Source: an uncultured Paraglaciecola sp.
Lineage (GTDB): Bacteria; Pseudomonadota; Gammaproteobacteria; Enterobacterales; Alteromonadaceae
Direction of reading: 5' to 3'
DNA: 64,000 nucleotides
Assembly (NCBI RefSeq): GCF_913058035.1
Contig: NZ_CAJXPA010000002.1
Span: forward strand, 1 to 64,000
A program made the translations under genes and the position numbers. Each line of letters begins with the position of its first letter. The stretch's first letter is position 1. The notes below the pieces were generated by a model. The model worked only from the letters and a program-made list of their open reading frames with translations, ran no database searches and had not been told where the DNA came from. Positions 22,050 through 32,238 of the stretch are shown one piece after another.

Positions 22050-22928
22050 TCACAATATATTTTTTACCCAGGTGATAAAGTCACTTGTGACTTCATCACG
22101 ATCGGTTTCGTTGAAGAGTTCGTGGCGCGCACTGGGATAAAATCTGTTAGTAATATTTTTGAAACCGTGTCTTTCGTATGTCGTGAGTAGGCGTTTTACT
22201 CCTTTGCTGTTTTCGCCAACGGGATCGTCTGTACCGCTAATGATATAAATGGGTTTTGCTTTATCCCTTTTATTAAGCGTCTCGTCCGAGGCAATGATGG
22301 TCAAAGCATCCAGCATGCTTTGCCAAGTCGCCACTGAGCATTCAAATCCACACAGAGGATCAGCAATATATTTATCCACTTCGGCAATATCTCGGCTTAA
22401 CCAGTCAAACTCGGTACGGTTGGGCTTAAATTTTTTGTTAAATGCTTTAAAGGTCATAGCTGCCATCAGTGCGCTGTGTCCTTCTTTCCCCAGCCTTAAC
22501 TTCTCAATTCGGATAATCAATTGCGCTACTTTTCCAACAAACCCCGGTGGTCCATTACTAGCCGATAGAGCCGCTGCCGTGATATTTTCTCCGTATTTAC
22601 TGAGATAGGATTGAGTCAGGAAGGAGCCCATAGAATGGCCAAGTAAAATAATGGGCGTATCTGGATGGCGTCTGCGGATCTCAGCATTCAGTAAGTCTAG
22701 ATCATCAACCGCCTTGTTCCAGCCATCCTCGTCAGCCATATGTCCTGGAGTATGCCCCTTTGGTATGGATTTCCCATGACCCCGATGATCATTGGCATAC
22801 ACAGCAAAACCTGCGGCGTTTAAGCAAGCAGCCAAACGGGCATAACGAGCGCCATGTTCGGCCATGCCATGGGCTATTTGGATAACAGCTTTGATGTCTC
22901 CATCGGGTAACCAGTAAGCGCAGTGCAA
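22050..22928 (-). CDS. alpha/beta hydrolase (monoacylglycerol lipase/lysophospholipase-like)
   Basis: VIQIAHGMAEHGARYARLA, YANDHRGHGKS, LLGHSMGS; start codon uncertain (TTG at 22928). Confidence 0.85.
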   Translation of the reverse strand: MHCAYWLPDGDIKAVIQIAHGMAEHGARYARLAACLNAAGFAVYANDHRGHGKSIPKGHTPGHMADEDGWNKAVDDLDLLNAEIRRRHPDTPIILLGHSMGSFLTQSYLSKYGENITAAALSASNGPPGFVGKVAQLIIRIEKLRLGKEGHSALMAAMTFKAFNKKFKPNRTEFDWLSRDIAEVDKYIADPLCGFECSVATWQSMLDALTIIASDETLNKRDKAKPIYIISGTDDPVGENSKGVKRLLTTYERHGFKNITNRFYPSARHELFNETDRDEVTSDFITWVKNIL

Positions 22929-23067
22929 CTGAATTTTATCAACGCCGCTAAATTCAAAAATATCAGGGGATCCAGTGCTCAGATTATTTGTTGTTTTGAT
23001 ACGCTATTTCTCCATATCTGCATAGATTTTTTGTATTGTATTACTCTGGGTGACTGATTAAACCTTA

Positions 23068-23585
23068 TCAGTCTTTTCTTTTCCCGTGTATACCATTGCT
23101 TGTAATAAGGGTGGTAATTACGCCACTTTCATCCCTATCAAACGTGACCTTACTTCCGTCTAAGGCAAAGAATTCTCCTTTGCCTTGGTACTAATGCATT
23201 TCATTTTCCACATACTGGGATGCGGTAAGCAGGAATCCATTTTCAGCTGCCTCTAGCATTACTTCGATTTTCACTGGATTTTTGACTGTGTAATTACCAA
23301 GATACCCTTGCAGCTTATTTTTGTTAATGTCCACTAAGGTCTTTATCTCGGGCTTTGCATAACCAACATCTTAAGCTTCTTTTATGCGTATTTCGAGTTC
23401 ACCTATTAGTTGAGTGCCGTTGTTGCCGTTAGTCATAATGGCGTAGCCGTTACCTGAATCTAATTCGAGATATAATTGCGACATAAAACCTTCGTCGGCA
23501 CCACCATGGCCGGAACCCAAGATCTCACCTTCGTCTGACATATTAATGAAAAAGCCAATGCCGACATTGGGACTTTACTACTGCT
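23068..23585 (-). pseudogene. C-terminal remnant of a serine hydrolase (class C beta-lactamase-like)
   Basis: Minus-strand translation NVGIGFFINMSDEGEILGSGHGGADEGFMSQLYLELDSGNGYAIMTNGNNGTQLIGELEIRIKEA*DVGYAKPEI...VENEMH*YQGKGEFF...HGKRKD*; in-frame stops at 23371-23373 and 23201-23203; no 5' part. Confidence 0.7.
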
Positions 23586-24206
23586 TTTTTTACTTCTATT
23601 AAAATTTTTTAAATCAATTAATCTTATTTCAATTTGTATTTTTATGTTGTTTTGTTTGATTGTTCTTTACGCTGCCATTAGACTTGAATGTAAAGCCAAT
23701 CGTAAAAGTATCTCTTATTTATGGTTGTCGGATGTGATCGAAATCTTGCTAACTATATGCTGAAAGCCGCATGCTTATTCGCTGAGCACATTGGCCAGGT
23801 CAGCTTACTTTCTTATACTGCATCTTTACTCCTGGTAACTATTTTTTAGGGTGTAAAAGGTTTACTAGTGGGCGATATTATAGCTATAAATCTCGTTGTA
23901 CTTAATCCGTTGTTAAAAATGAATTATTTGTTATTGGTTTCAATAATGGTCAAACATGTGGGCTTGTTGATAGGTTTTTTAGTTTTCATTAAAAACAATA
24001 CTGGGTAGTCGCGTAGCGATAGGATTAGCCCTCACAATTTGCTTGGGTTGTATTGGTATCGCTATGACAAAGAATTGGCTGCATAAATGTCAACATAACC
24101 TTCATGCAACTAACAGTTGATTATCACTGCAAAAAAGTGAGGTCAGGTCAGGCTATGGGTAGAATGCTTATTGTTGTTTTATCTTTTTTCAATTCAGGAG
24201 AGTTAA

Positions 24207-24584
24207 ATGTTTAGTCATGTCATGTTAGGTGCCAACGATATACAAGAGTCTAAGAAATTTTATGATGCCATACTAGGTGCGTTAGGCTATGGAGAAGGCA
24301 CTGTTGATCCTAAAGGTCGTTGTTTCTATTTCACTAAAACCGGTGTGTTTGGCTTAAGTGTGCCCATTGATGGTGAACCTGCCAGTCACGGCAATGGTAG
24401 TACTTTGGGTTTTGCTATTGAAAACGAAGAACAAGGCTTGGCATGGCATGCAGCTGGTTTGGCTAACGGTGGCGTAGCTTGTGAAGACGCACCAGGTGTG
24501 CGTGATGGCGGCTCTATGAAGCTATATTTAGCGTATTTGCGAGATCCTGCTGGCAATAAAATCTGTGCTATGAAGCGTGTTTAA
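24207..24584 (+). CDS. VOC family protein (glyoxalase/dioxygenase-like)
   Basis: MFSHVMLGANDIQESKKFYDAILGALGYGEG...YLAYLRDPAGNKICAMKRV. Confidence 0.88.
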   Translation: MFSHVMLGANDIQESKKFYDAILGALGYGEGTVDPKGRCFYFTKTGVFGLSVPIDGEPASHGNGSTLGFAIENEEQGLAWHAAGLANGGVACEDAPGVRDGGSMKLYLAYLRDPAGNKICAMKRV

Positions 24585-24607
24585 TCAATAGCCGTTATGA
24601 GTTGGCC

Positions 24608-25465
24608 TTATTTAGGCCAACGTTTTGCGCCAAAAATTAACATTGCTGCACCTAAGTACATGGCTAGTCCGTATACCCCAGCTGCAATGGCATAATCGGG
24701 TCTGTCTAAAAAAGTGATGGCGATCAGCATCGCCATTGCGCTATTTTGAACGCCGACTTCAATGCCCAATGTCACCGTATCTCGTTTAACCAGTTTAAAC
24801 ATTAACCCTAACAACAATCCCGTTCCTATAGCCAATAGATTTAATGAGATAACAGTCTCTGCCAGTGATACAAAGGAGGTTAAAAACGTTGTTCGTTCTT
24901 GGTAGGTAATGGCCACTATCATAAATATTAAAAAACCAGTAGAAAGCCGCCTAAAAAACACCTCGCTGCGTATCGCAAAATCAGCAAAGTTGTGCCTAAT
25001 TAAGATGCCGACAAGTACCGGTATCAAGGTAATAAAAATAAGACCTAAGGTGGTACTTAATAATGAAAATGATTCAACTGGGGTGTCGTTAAATTCTTCA
25101 ATAGCAAAGCGAATAATAAGTGGCGTGGTGACAACACAGATCAATGTGGTGACTGCAGTTAGACTAACCGACAGCGCTAAGTTTGCTCTGGCTAACTGGC
25201 TAAGAATATTCGAGCTAGTACCACCAGGGCACGCAGCCAGTATCATTATACCTACCGCTAAGTGTTCAGATAAGTTAAAAAATTTTGCGATGCCGAATGC
25301 CAGTAGAGGTAAGATTAATAGTTGCCCAAATAAACCTATCGCGACTGGCTTGGGCTCTTTACCAAGCTCTAAAAAGTCTTGTTTGGTTAAGCTTAAACCC
25401 ATACCAAACATGATAAGTGCCAACACTAAAGGCAGAATAACTTGGGTTAAAATCGAATCGCTCAT
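24608..25465 (-). CDS. bile acid:sodium symporter family protein
   Basis: MFGMGLSLTKQDF, ACPGGTSSNILSQLARANLALSVSLTAVTTL, EVGVQNSAMAMLIA. Confidence 0.88.
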   Translation of the reverse strand: MSDSILTQVILPLVLALIMFGMGLSLTKQDFLELGKEPKPVAIGLFGQLLILPLLAFGIAKFFNLSEHLAVGIMILAACPGGTSSNILSQLARANLALSVSLTAVTTLICVVTTPLIIRFAIEEFNDTPVESFSLLSTTLGLIFITLIPVLVGILIRHNFADFAIRSEVFFRRLSTGFLIFMIVAITYQERTTFLTSFVSLAETVISLNLLAIGTGLLLGLMFKLVKRDTVTLGIEVGVQNSAMAMLIAITFLDRPDYAIAAGVYGLAMYLGAAMLIFGAKRWPK

Positions 25466-25632
25466 TGGTGAACTGTTCCTAGCTAAAATTTAACGTTTCA
25501 AACGGCAAAGGTCACTTGGCGCTGCGCATCGAATTCACAGAGAAAGTGAAAGAGAAAGAGAAAGAGCAAGCGACATCTTTCAGGCCTCACTTCGGCCCAC
25601 CGTATATTGTTTGCAGTAGATAACCCTTTTCG

Positions 25633-26457
25633 TTAACTCATTTTAGCTAACAGACTTAATGGCGCAATTCGCGCAATGTACCTAAATAAAGTCCAAGGCC
25701 ATTTTGGCACAAAACTGCTCGCCACTTCTTTTTCGATATCTTTAACTATGGCTTTACAGCCTGTTTCTAAGTCTACAATAAAAGGTACCGTTTTTACTTT
25801 TTCATTTATCTCAGTACGAATAAAGCCTGGATGAATAGTGGTGACTTTAATCGGTGTGTCCAGCACATCGATACGAATTCCCTCACTAAGCGAGGTTAAC
25901 GCAGCTTTTGTGGCAGCATACACTGTCATGGCTCTGCGGGCCCCACGCACCGCGCTGACTGAGGATATGGTGACTAAATGCCCTGCGTTTTGGCTTCGAA
26001 AAATTTCCATGGCTGCTTCACATTGGGCTAAGGCTGAAACAAAGTTAGTGACGGCAGTTTGTTTATTAGCTTTAAAATATCCTGTGCCTATAGACGCACC
26101 TTTGCCCATTCCTGCATTGACTATCACGCGGTCAAGATTACCCAAATCTTCAGCAAAGGCTTTGACCACCTCAAATACTTGGTCGTGATCATTCACATCT
26201 AAGGAGCGAATAAATACCTTAATATCGGGGTTGATGGTCAATAATTCTTGTTTAAGTGCCTCTAAGTTGTCCATTCTGCGTGCGCATAAAGCTAAGTTAC
26301 GCCCCATCTTGGCAAACTCAATCGCCATGCCTTTACCCAAACCTGAGCTAGCACCCGTAATTAAAATATTTTGTCTGATCATTTCGTTTGCTCTTTTATT
26401 ATTGTTGTTTGCATTGCTCTTTATCCTATGGGGTGAAGCGTTATATTTGCTGAACAA
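25633..26457 (-). CDS. SDR family NAD(P)-dependent oxidoreductase
   Basis: ILITGASSGLGKGMA, VNAGMG, SSVSAVRGARRAMTVYAATKAAL; real start probably the internal ATG at MIRQN. Confidence 0.85.
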   Translation of the reverse strand: MFSKYNASPHRIKSNANNNNKRANEMIRQNILITGASSGLGKGMAIEFAKMGRNLALCARRMDNLEALKQELLTINPDIKVFIRSLDVNDHDQVFEVVKAFAEDLGNLDRVIVNAGMGKGASIGTGYFKANKQTAVTNFVSALAQCEAAMEIFRSQNAGHLVTISSVSAVRGARRAMTVYAATKAALTSLSEGIRIDVLDTPIKVTTIHPGFIRTEINEKVKTVPFIVDLETGCKAIVKDIEKEVASSFVPKWPWTLFRYIARIAPLSLLAKMS

Positions 26458-26533
26458 TCGCCGCTAATCTGAATAAACCATAGACTTCATAAAGGGGAAA
26501 GTAGTCGGCTTTAAAGCCAGCTTTTTCAAAGTA

Positions 26534-27340
26534 TTAGGCTTTAGGTTTAAAGTTTTTCAGTTGTTTTTTCATCATAGCCAAATAACGCATAGCTGGAAAC
26601 CAACGTTTGATGCGAAAGGCGGTGCGCCCGTCTTTATGAGTGATAGTCATAAATTTGAAATTTTCACTGTCTTGATAGATGGTTTCGGCTACTTGAGCCG
26701 CGGTGATATCGGAATAGGTATGCAGCATTTTACTCACGAGTTTTGCCACACCGGGTTGTTTACTGCGTAGTGACTCATCTAAGTTAGTGGAAAAGAAGCC
26801 CGGACAAGCCACACTGACATGAATATTGTCGTGAGTGAGCTCTAGGTGCATGGTTTCTGAAAAGCTAACCACTGCAGCTTTACTGGCGTTATAACTACCC
26901 ATTAGTGGAGCAGGGGTGATCCCTGCTTGTGACGCAACATTCACTATTTTACCGCCGCCGTGTTGCTTCATTAAAGGGACAAAAGCACGGCACATCCTTA
27001 CCATGCCTAACACATTAATATTTAGTACCCAGTTCCATTGCTCAATATCTTCAAATTCCAATGCGCCGCCTGTGGCGACACCGGCATTGTTGACTAATAC
27101 ATCTACTTTTTGCCAACGGGATTGAAGTTGTTGTTTCAGTGTTTCAATATCAGCTTCGTTGGTGATATCACAAGGCAAAAAGAAGGCTGCACCACCTGCC
27201 TTAGTGATGCTATCAACCACTTTACAGCCTCGCTGTGAGTTGAGATCAGCAATACACACTTCACAACCTTGCTTGGCATAATGTAACGCCAGCGCTTCAC
27301 CTAAACCTGAAGCGCCACCGGTTATTAATACTGTTTTCAT
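26534..27340 (-). CDS. SDR family oxidoreductase
   Basis: VLITGGASGLGEALA, NNAGVATGG, YNASKAAV. Confidence 0.88.
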   Translation of the reverse strand: MKTVLITGGASGLGEALALHYAKQGCEVCIADLNSQRGCKVVDSITKAGGAAFFLPCDITNEADIETLKQQLQSRWQKVDVLVNNAGVATGGALEFEDIEQWNWVLNINVLGMVRMCRAFVPLMKQHGGGKIVNVASQAGITPAPLMGSYNASKAAVVSFSETMHLELTHDNIHVSVACPGFFSTNLDESLRSKQPGVAKLVSKMLHTYSDITAAQVAETIYQDSENFKFMTITHKDGRTAFRIKRWFPAMRYLAMMKKQLKNFKPKA

Positions 27341-28561
27341 TTATTGATACTTCTTCAGTTCTAAACGGGCAACCATGCCTTTATGCACTTCATCTGGGCC
27401 ATCTGCTAAACGCAAGGCTCTGGCACCAGCAGCAAACCGCGCTAATGGGAAGTCGTTACACATACCGCCACCACCATGAATCTGGATAGCCATATCTACC
27501 ACTTCTTCAAGCATTTTGGGTACGGCTACTTTAATCGCTGATATATCCACCATGGCATTTTTAACGCCTAAGTTGTCAATTTTCCAAGCGGCTTGCAGTG
27601 TCAGTAAACGAGCTTGTTCGATAGCAATACGTGCTTCGGCGACGCGTTCTCTGTTGCCACCAAGCATCATCAAAGGCTTACCAAAAGCGGTACGTGACAT
27701 ACCACGCTGCATTGCCAGTTCTAAAGCTTTTTCAGCACCGCCAATCGATCGCATGCAATGATGAATTCGACCTGGTCCAAGGCGTCCCTGAGCAATGGCA
27801 AAACCTTTACCCATGCCAACAAGCAAGTTTTCTTTGGGTACCCGTACATTGGTAAAGTGCATTTCGCCATGACCAAAAGGGGCATCGTAATCACCAAAAG
27901 CTTGCAACATACGTTTGATTTCAATACCCGCAGAATCCAGAGGGACTACTACCATGCTGTGCTGACTGTGTTTGTCGTTTTCTGGATTAGACAGCGCCAT
28001 AAAAATAGCCATTTTTGCGTTGGGATGACCTAAACCTGTGGTCCACCATTTTTTGCCATTGAGCACTAATTCGTCACCGTCTACTTCTACGGTAGCTTGC
28101 ATATTAGTGGCATCAGACGAGGCAACATCGGGTTCTGTCATACCAAACACTGAGCGTATTTCACCAGCTAGTAACGGTTTAAGCCATTTTTGTTGTTGGT
28201 ATTCGTTACCGAAGTGGTACAACACTTCCATGTTGCCAGTGTCAGGTGCGTTACAGTTAAATATTTCAGAGGCAAATAACACTCTGCCCATTTGTTCTGC
28301 TAATGGCGCATATTCTAATGTAGTTAAACCCTGGCCTAACTCTGCGTCGGGCATAAACAGATTCCATAACCCAGCCTGTTGCGCTTTTTTCTTGAGTGGC
28401 TCAATTAATGGATGGACTTGCCAATTTTTCCAATCACCACCGGGATTTAATTCATGGGTTTCAGTATAAATCTGTTCTTCGACTGGATAAATATGTTCGT
28501 CCATAAAGGCTTTAATACGTTCGATATAACCCTGTGTTTTTTCGCTGTGGTTAAAATCCAT
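27341..28561 (-). CDS. acyl-CoA dehydrogenase
   Basis: SVFGMTEPDVASSDATNMQ, GKKWWTTG, QIHGGGGMCNDFPLARFAAGARALRLADGPDEVH. Confidence 0.92.
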   Translation of the reverse strand: MDFNHSEKTQGYIERIKAFMDEHIYPVEEQIYTETHELNPGGDWKNWQVHPLIEPLKKKAQQAGLWNLFMPDAELGQGLTTLEYAPLAEQMGRVLFASEIFNCNAPDTGNMEVLYHFGNEYQQQKWLKPLLAGEIRSVFGMTEPDVASSDATNMQATVEVDGDELVLNGKKWWTTGLGHPNAKMAIFMALSNPENDKHSQHSMVVVPLDSAGIEIKRMLQAFGDYDAPFGHGEMHFTNVRVPKENLLVGMGKGFAIAQGRLGPGRIHHCMRSIGGAEKALELAMQRGMSRTAFGKPLMMLGGNRERVAEARIAIEQARLLTLQAAWKIDNLGVKNAMVDISAIKVAVPKMLEEVVDMAIQIHGGGGMCNDFPLARFAAGARALRLADGPDEVHKGMVARLELKKYQ

Positions 28562-28681
28562 AATAGTGGCTCCAAAAGTTTAGGTGTATGTAACTGCGTA
28601 TAGAATAGTCGCTTTATTAAATTGAATGAAATGAAAAATACTATATGGTTACTGTGAATCTTATTCATTAGGTGGTGTTCG

Positions 28682-29599
28682 ATGACCGATGTCACAAAAG
28701 TCCAGCAACTTGATCTTAATTTACTCAAAGTGTTTGAAAGTATTTATCAAGAACAAAATATGTCGCGGGCAGCAGAAGTGCTGCATATTACTCCTTCAGC
28801 AGTTAGCCATGCATTAAAAAGGTTGCGAGAATATTTGGGTGATCCACTATTTCAGCGCAGTAATAATCGGATGTTACCTACACCTGCGTGTCAGCGTATG
28901 GCTCCGCAGATAATTGATAACCTGACCCGCCTAATGCAAATATTGCAGCACTGGGGTGAGTTTCAACCGCACAGCAGTCAACATCATTTTCGTTTGGGTA
29001 TTCATTACGCCCTCGAACCTTCTATTTTGCCTAAGCTAGCGAAAAAATTGGCCGAGTTTGCGCCTAACATTACTTTTGCCAGTGTCAAAGTAGACAGGGA
29101 GAACTTAACTCGAGAGTTAGGAGCAGGGCATATTGATATGGCGTTTGATGTGGCTTTGCCCATCAAGCCTCCTGTATTACACACCAAACTTATTGATGAT
29201 GAGTTTTGTGTGATGATGCGCAAAGGCCACCCTCTGGAGTATCATTTAACTCGGTCAACGTATTTTAACGCAAAACATATTGGTGTATCTAATCGCCCAA
29301 GTGGAGCTGGGGCCGAGGATATTTTATTTCAACAGCAAGGGCTCGCGCGGCAAATTAGTATCCGATGTCAGAATTACTATGCAGCAAAAACAATGCTTAT
29401 TGAGTCTGATTTTTTGTTAACTGTGCCCTATTTATTAGGTAAAGAGTTAATGGAAGGTACGAGGCATGACGGTTGTTTATCACAGGTCCCTATGCCTGTT
29501 CGCTTGACTAACATTGAGACGCATCTCTACTGGCACAAAAACACTGAGCATGACGAAGCCTTAAGTTGGTTTAGGCAAATTTCGGTTTCATTGATCTAG
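28682..29599 (+). CDS. LysR family transcriptional regulator
   Basis: LDLNLLKVFESIYQEQNMSRAAEVLHITPSAVSHALKRLREYLGDPLFQR HTH; divergent from acyl-CoA dehydrogenase. Confidence 0.92.
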   Translation: MTDVTKVQQLDLNLLKVFESIYQEQNMSRAAEVLHITPSAVSHALKRLREYLGDPLFQRSNNRMLPTPACQRMAPQIIDNLTRLMQILQHWGEFQPHSSQHHFRLGIHYALEPSILPKLAKKLAEFAPNITFASVKVDRENLTRELGAGHIDMAFDVALPIKPPVLHTKLIDDEFCVMMRKGHPLEYHLTRSTYFNAKHIGVSNRPSGAGAEDILFQQQGLARQISIRCQNYYAAKTMLIESDFLLTVPYLLGKELMEGTRHDGCLSQVPMPVRLTNIETHLYWHKNTEHDEALSWFRQISVSLI

Positions 29600-29680
29600 A
29601 TTCATATTGGCTTTAGTCGCGAGGGGTTTCCATGTCGTCGTATTTTTTGTCTTTCAAAATATTCAGTTTTATTTGTCTCG

Positions 29681-29736
29681 ACCCGAGCCGAGTCAGCCCA
29701 ACCCGAGCCGAGCCAACCCAACCCGAGCCGACCTGA
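29681..29736. repeat. 20-bp GC-rich tandem repeat, about 2.8 copies
   Basis: ACCCGAGCCGAGTCAGCCCA / ACCCGAGCCGAGCCAACCCA / ACCCGAGCCGACCTGA. Confidence 0.9.
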
Positions 29737-30259
29737 GGAGCGGGTTAATTGTTATTGGCAGTGTTTGCATTCACTGTTTTAGAAAGGGCAGTGGTATCGG
29801 CCAACTATGTTTAATACCTATTAGAATATCCTATTTATTTTGTTATTTTATTAAGACTGGAATATATCACCATAGTATGGACCGCCGAGCAGCCGCTCAC
29901 TTTTTTCATGTTTGTATTCCGTTAAATCTTCTGCCCAAATATTTTGGTTAGGTTACCTAATTGTGATTGTCACTTTTACTTTACGCTACTGCAGTGATAT
30001 CAACTTACCTTTTAATAAACTGTGACTCATTAATATAAAACAGACTCATTATACTTTTAGCTTCAACTTTAAAGCGCAAAAGTATCAACATTCAGCACAA
30101 AAAAAATAGCTTTTAGAGTACACACGCCAGAACCGAATGTTATATTACGCATCAATGATTTTTATAAACTCGTTACTTAAAATGTTATGTCAACGACTAT
30201 TATACGCCTCGGTTAATATTAAACATTTAGCTTAGTTAAAATCTAAAGAGTCAATTACT

Positions 30260-30979
30260 TTGCTTAGTATTATAATCCCTACATTAAATGAATCTCAAAC
30301 TGGTTATCTGCCTAAGATATTTGATGCCTATCATGAGGTGCCAGGTATCGAGATTATTTGCGTGGATGGCGGCAGCACCGATAATACAATTTCTTTAATC
30401 AAGCAATCTACTGCTAGGTTGATAGCCACCGATGTAAGCTCGCGTGCGGGTCGTTTAAACGCCGGTATTGCACAATCTAAATTCGAGATGGTGCTGCTTC
30501 ACCATCCACGGAGTCTTGTCGATATTGAAGGCATTATGGCCCTTGCTAATCTATCGACAGATAATCGCTGGGGAGCTTTTACACATCAGTTTTCAATATC
30601 TCATCCTCTACTTGATTTCACGTCGTGGTATTCAAATTATATAAGGGGGGGACTGCGCAGTATATATTATTTAGACCACTGTATATTTGCACAAAAACAA
30701 CTGCTACTTGATGTGGGATTATTACCTGATATAGATATTTTTGAGGATACTGAAATATGTTTAAGATTAAAAAAACAGGGTAAGCCGATTAGATTACCCT
30801 TTATCAGTCAAACTTCAGCGGTACGTTTTCAGGTGCAGGGAATTTATCAGCAAGCGTTAAAAAATCAGTATTTGAAATGGTTATATTATTTTAATCGCTC
30901 TGACACAAAGATGAACAGACTGTATGAGAAGGGTCTAGAACTAAATACTAAATATGAAAAAAAGAAAAACCACAAATAA
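30260..30979 (+). CDS. glycosyltransferase family 2 protein
   Basis: MLSIIIPTLNESQ...EIICVDGGSTDNTI...AGRLNAGIAQS. Confidence 0.85.
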   Translation: MLSIIIPTLNESQTGYLPKIFDAYHEVPGIEIICVDGGSTDNTISLIKQSTARLIATDVSSRAGRLNAGIAQSKFEMVLLHHPRSLVDIEGIMALANLSTDNRWGAFTHQFSISHPLLDFTSWYSNYIRGGLRSIYYLDHCIFAQKQLLLDVGLLPDIDIFEDTEICLRLKKQGKPIRLPFISQTSAVRFQVQGIYQQALKNQYLKWLYYFNRSDTKMNRLYEKGLELNTKYEKKKNHK

Positions 30980-31526
30980 CTGCAGCCTTTTGGTTGGTTT
31001 TTAATTTTGTTATCTAGTATTGAAGTCAGCACCCAAAAAATTTTGTCAGCTTCTCTAAGCTCATTCTGCTGGTGAAAAATTTTCAATTGAACATGTTTGA
31101 TCAACAGTAGGCTCACCAAACGAATCAGTCAGCTTTGCTCTACTCTATCTAGCTTTTGTCTATCAATAGCTAGAATGTTTTGCTACCGGGTTGAAAATAA
31201 CTACAAAAATTAGCTTGTTCGATATCACTTATATGATCTTTATACTCCAATAATATCGTTCAAAGTGGAGTGGTTTGGATGTGTACCTGAAACTAAACAG
31301 AAACCAAAAAACCAATAACTAGCGCAAAGCCATATGGTAAAACAAAGTGAGTAATAGAATATATTTTGAGTTAACCACTGATATCGTAAGATATTTACCG
31401 ATCAGTTAAAAATTTTAAAGTTGAAATATGACATTATTTTTTGTATTCGCGGTTCAGTTTGTTATAAGAACAACCGCAATATGTTGTGCGTTTTATAGAT
31501 CCTTACATCCCTACATCCCCCCATCC

Positions 31527-31860
31527 CTATATCGCTTCATCTCCCTCTTCAGAAGTACGAATACGGATAGCGCGTTCAACTTCAGATACAAATATTTTTC
31601 CGTCACCAATTTTTCCAGTTTTAGCGATAATTACTTCGATAAAACGTTCTACTTGATCATCTACGAGTACAATTTCAAGCTTAACTTTGGGTAAAAATGT
31701 CTATTTTGTATTTTGCCCCTCGATAGGCTTAGGTATGACCTTTTTGACGTCCATAACCTTTTACTTCTGTCACGGTCAATCCTTATATACCGACTTCAGT
31801 TAATGCTTCTCGCACATCTTCAAGCTTAAAAGGTCTGATTATGACTTCTATTTTTCTCAC
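31527..31860 (-). pseudogene. decayed PII nitrogen regulatory protein (GlnB/GlnK family)
   Basis: [53 protein letters not shown]-(frameshift)[55 protein letters not shown]; stops at 31783-31785 and 31729-31731, frameshift near 31690-31705. Confidence 0.88.
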
Positions 31861-31904
31861 TTATTTTTTTCACTTGTTTTTTTCACTTATTGTTCTCACT
31901 TTTT
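31858..31904. repeat. 13-bp tandem repeat (about 3.5 copies) overlapping the PII pseudogene start
   Basis: CACTTATTTTTTT / CACTTGTTTTTTT / CACTTATTGTTCT / CACTTTTT. Confidence 0.85.
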
Positions 31905-32238
31905 AAATTATTTGTAAAATAATACAATAGCTAGCCAATAAATTGAGTGTCGCTTTTAGACTCAAAATAAAGTGTTAATAACCGAGCGTTAATTAGTTGT
32001 TAACTTTATTTTGTGAAGCACTTTTATAGTTCAGGTTAAAAGATCAGGTTTATAAAGTTATTTTATGTATTTGTTTTAAGTGTTTGTTTTAAGTAATCGT
32101 TTTGAGAATTTTGTTTTGATTGATTGTTTTTATAAAAAGTACAAATTTATGACAGCTCTTAATGGACGGGCGATGGTGGAGCATGGAATAATCTCTTAAA
32201 ATATTTAAACTTAAACAATAACGGTTGAATACACACAC

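Noticed and set aside
24909-25493. 194-aa plus-strand ORF
   Set aside because: Antisense to the well-supported symporter gene at 24608-25465; composition reflects the opposite-strand codons.
25540-25571. GAAAGA-type purine repeat
   Set aside because: Short, low-complexity intergenic sequence with no clear functional context.
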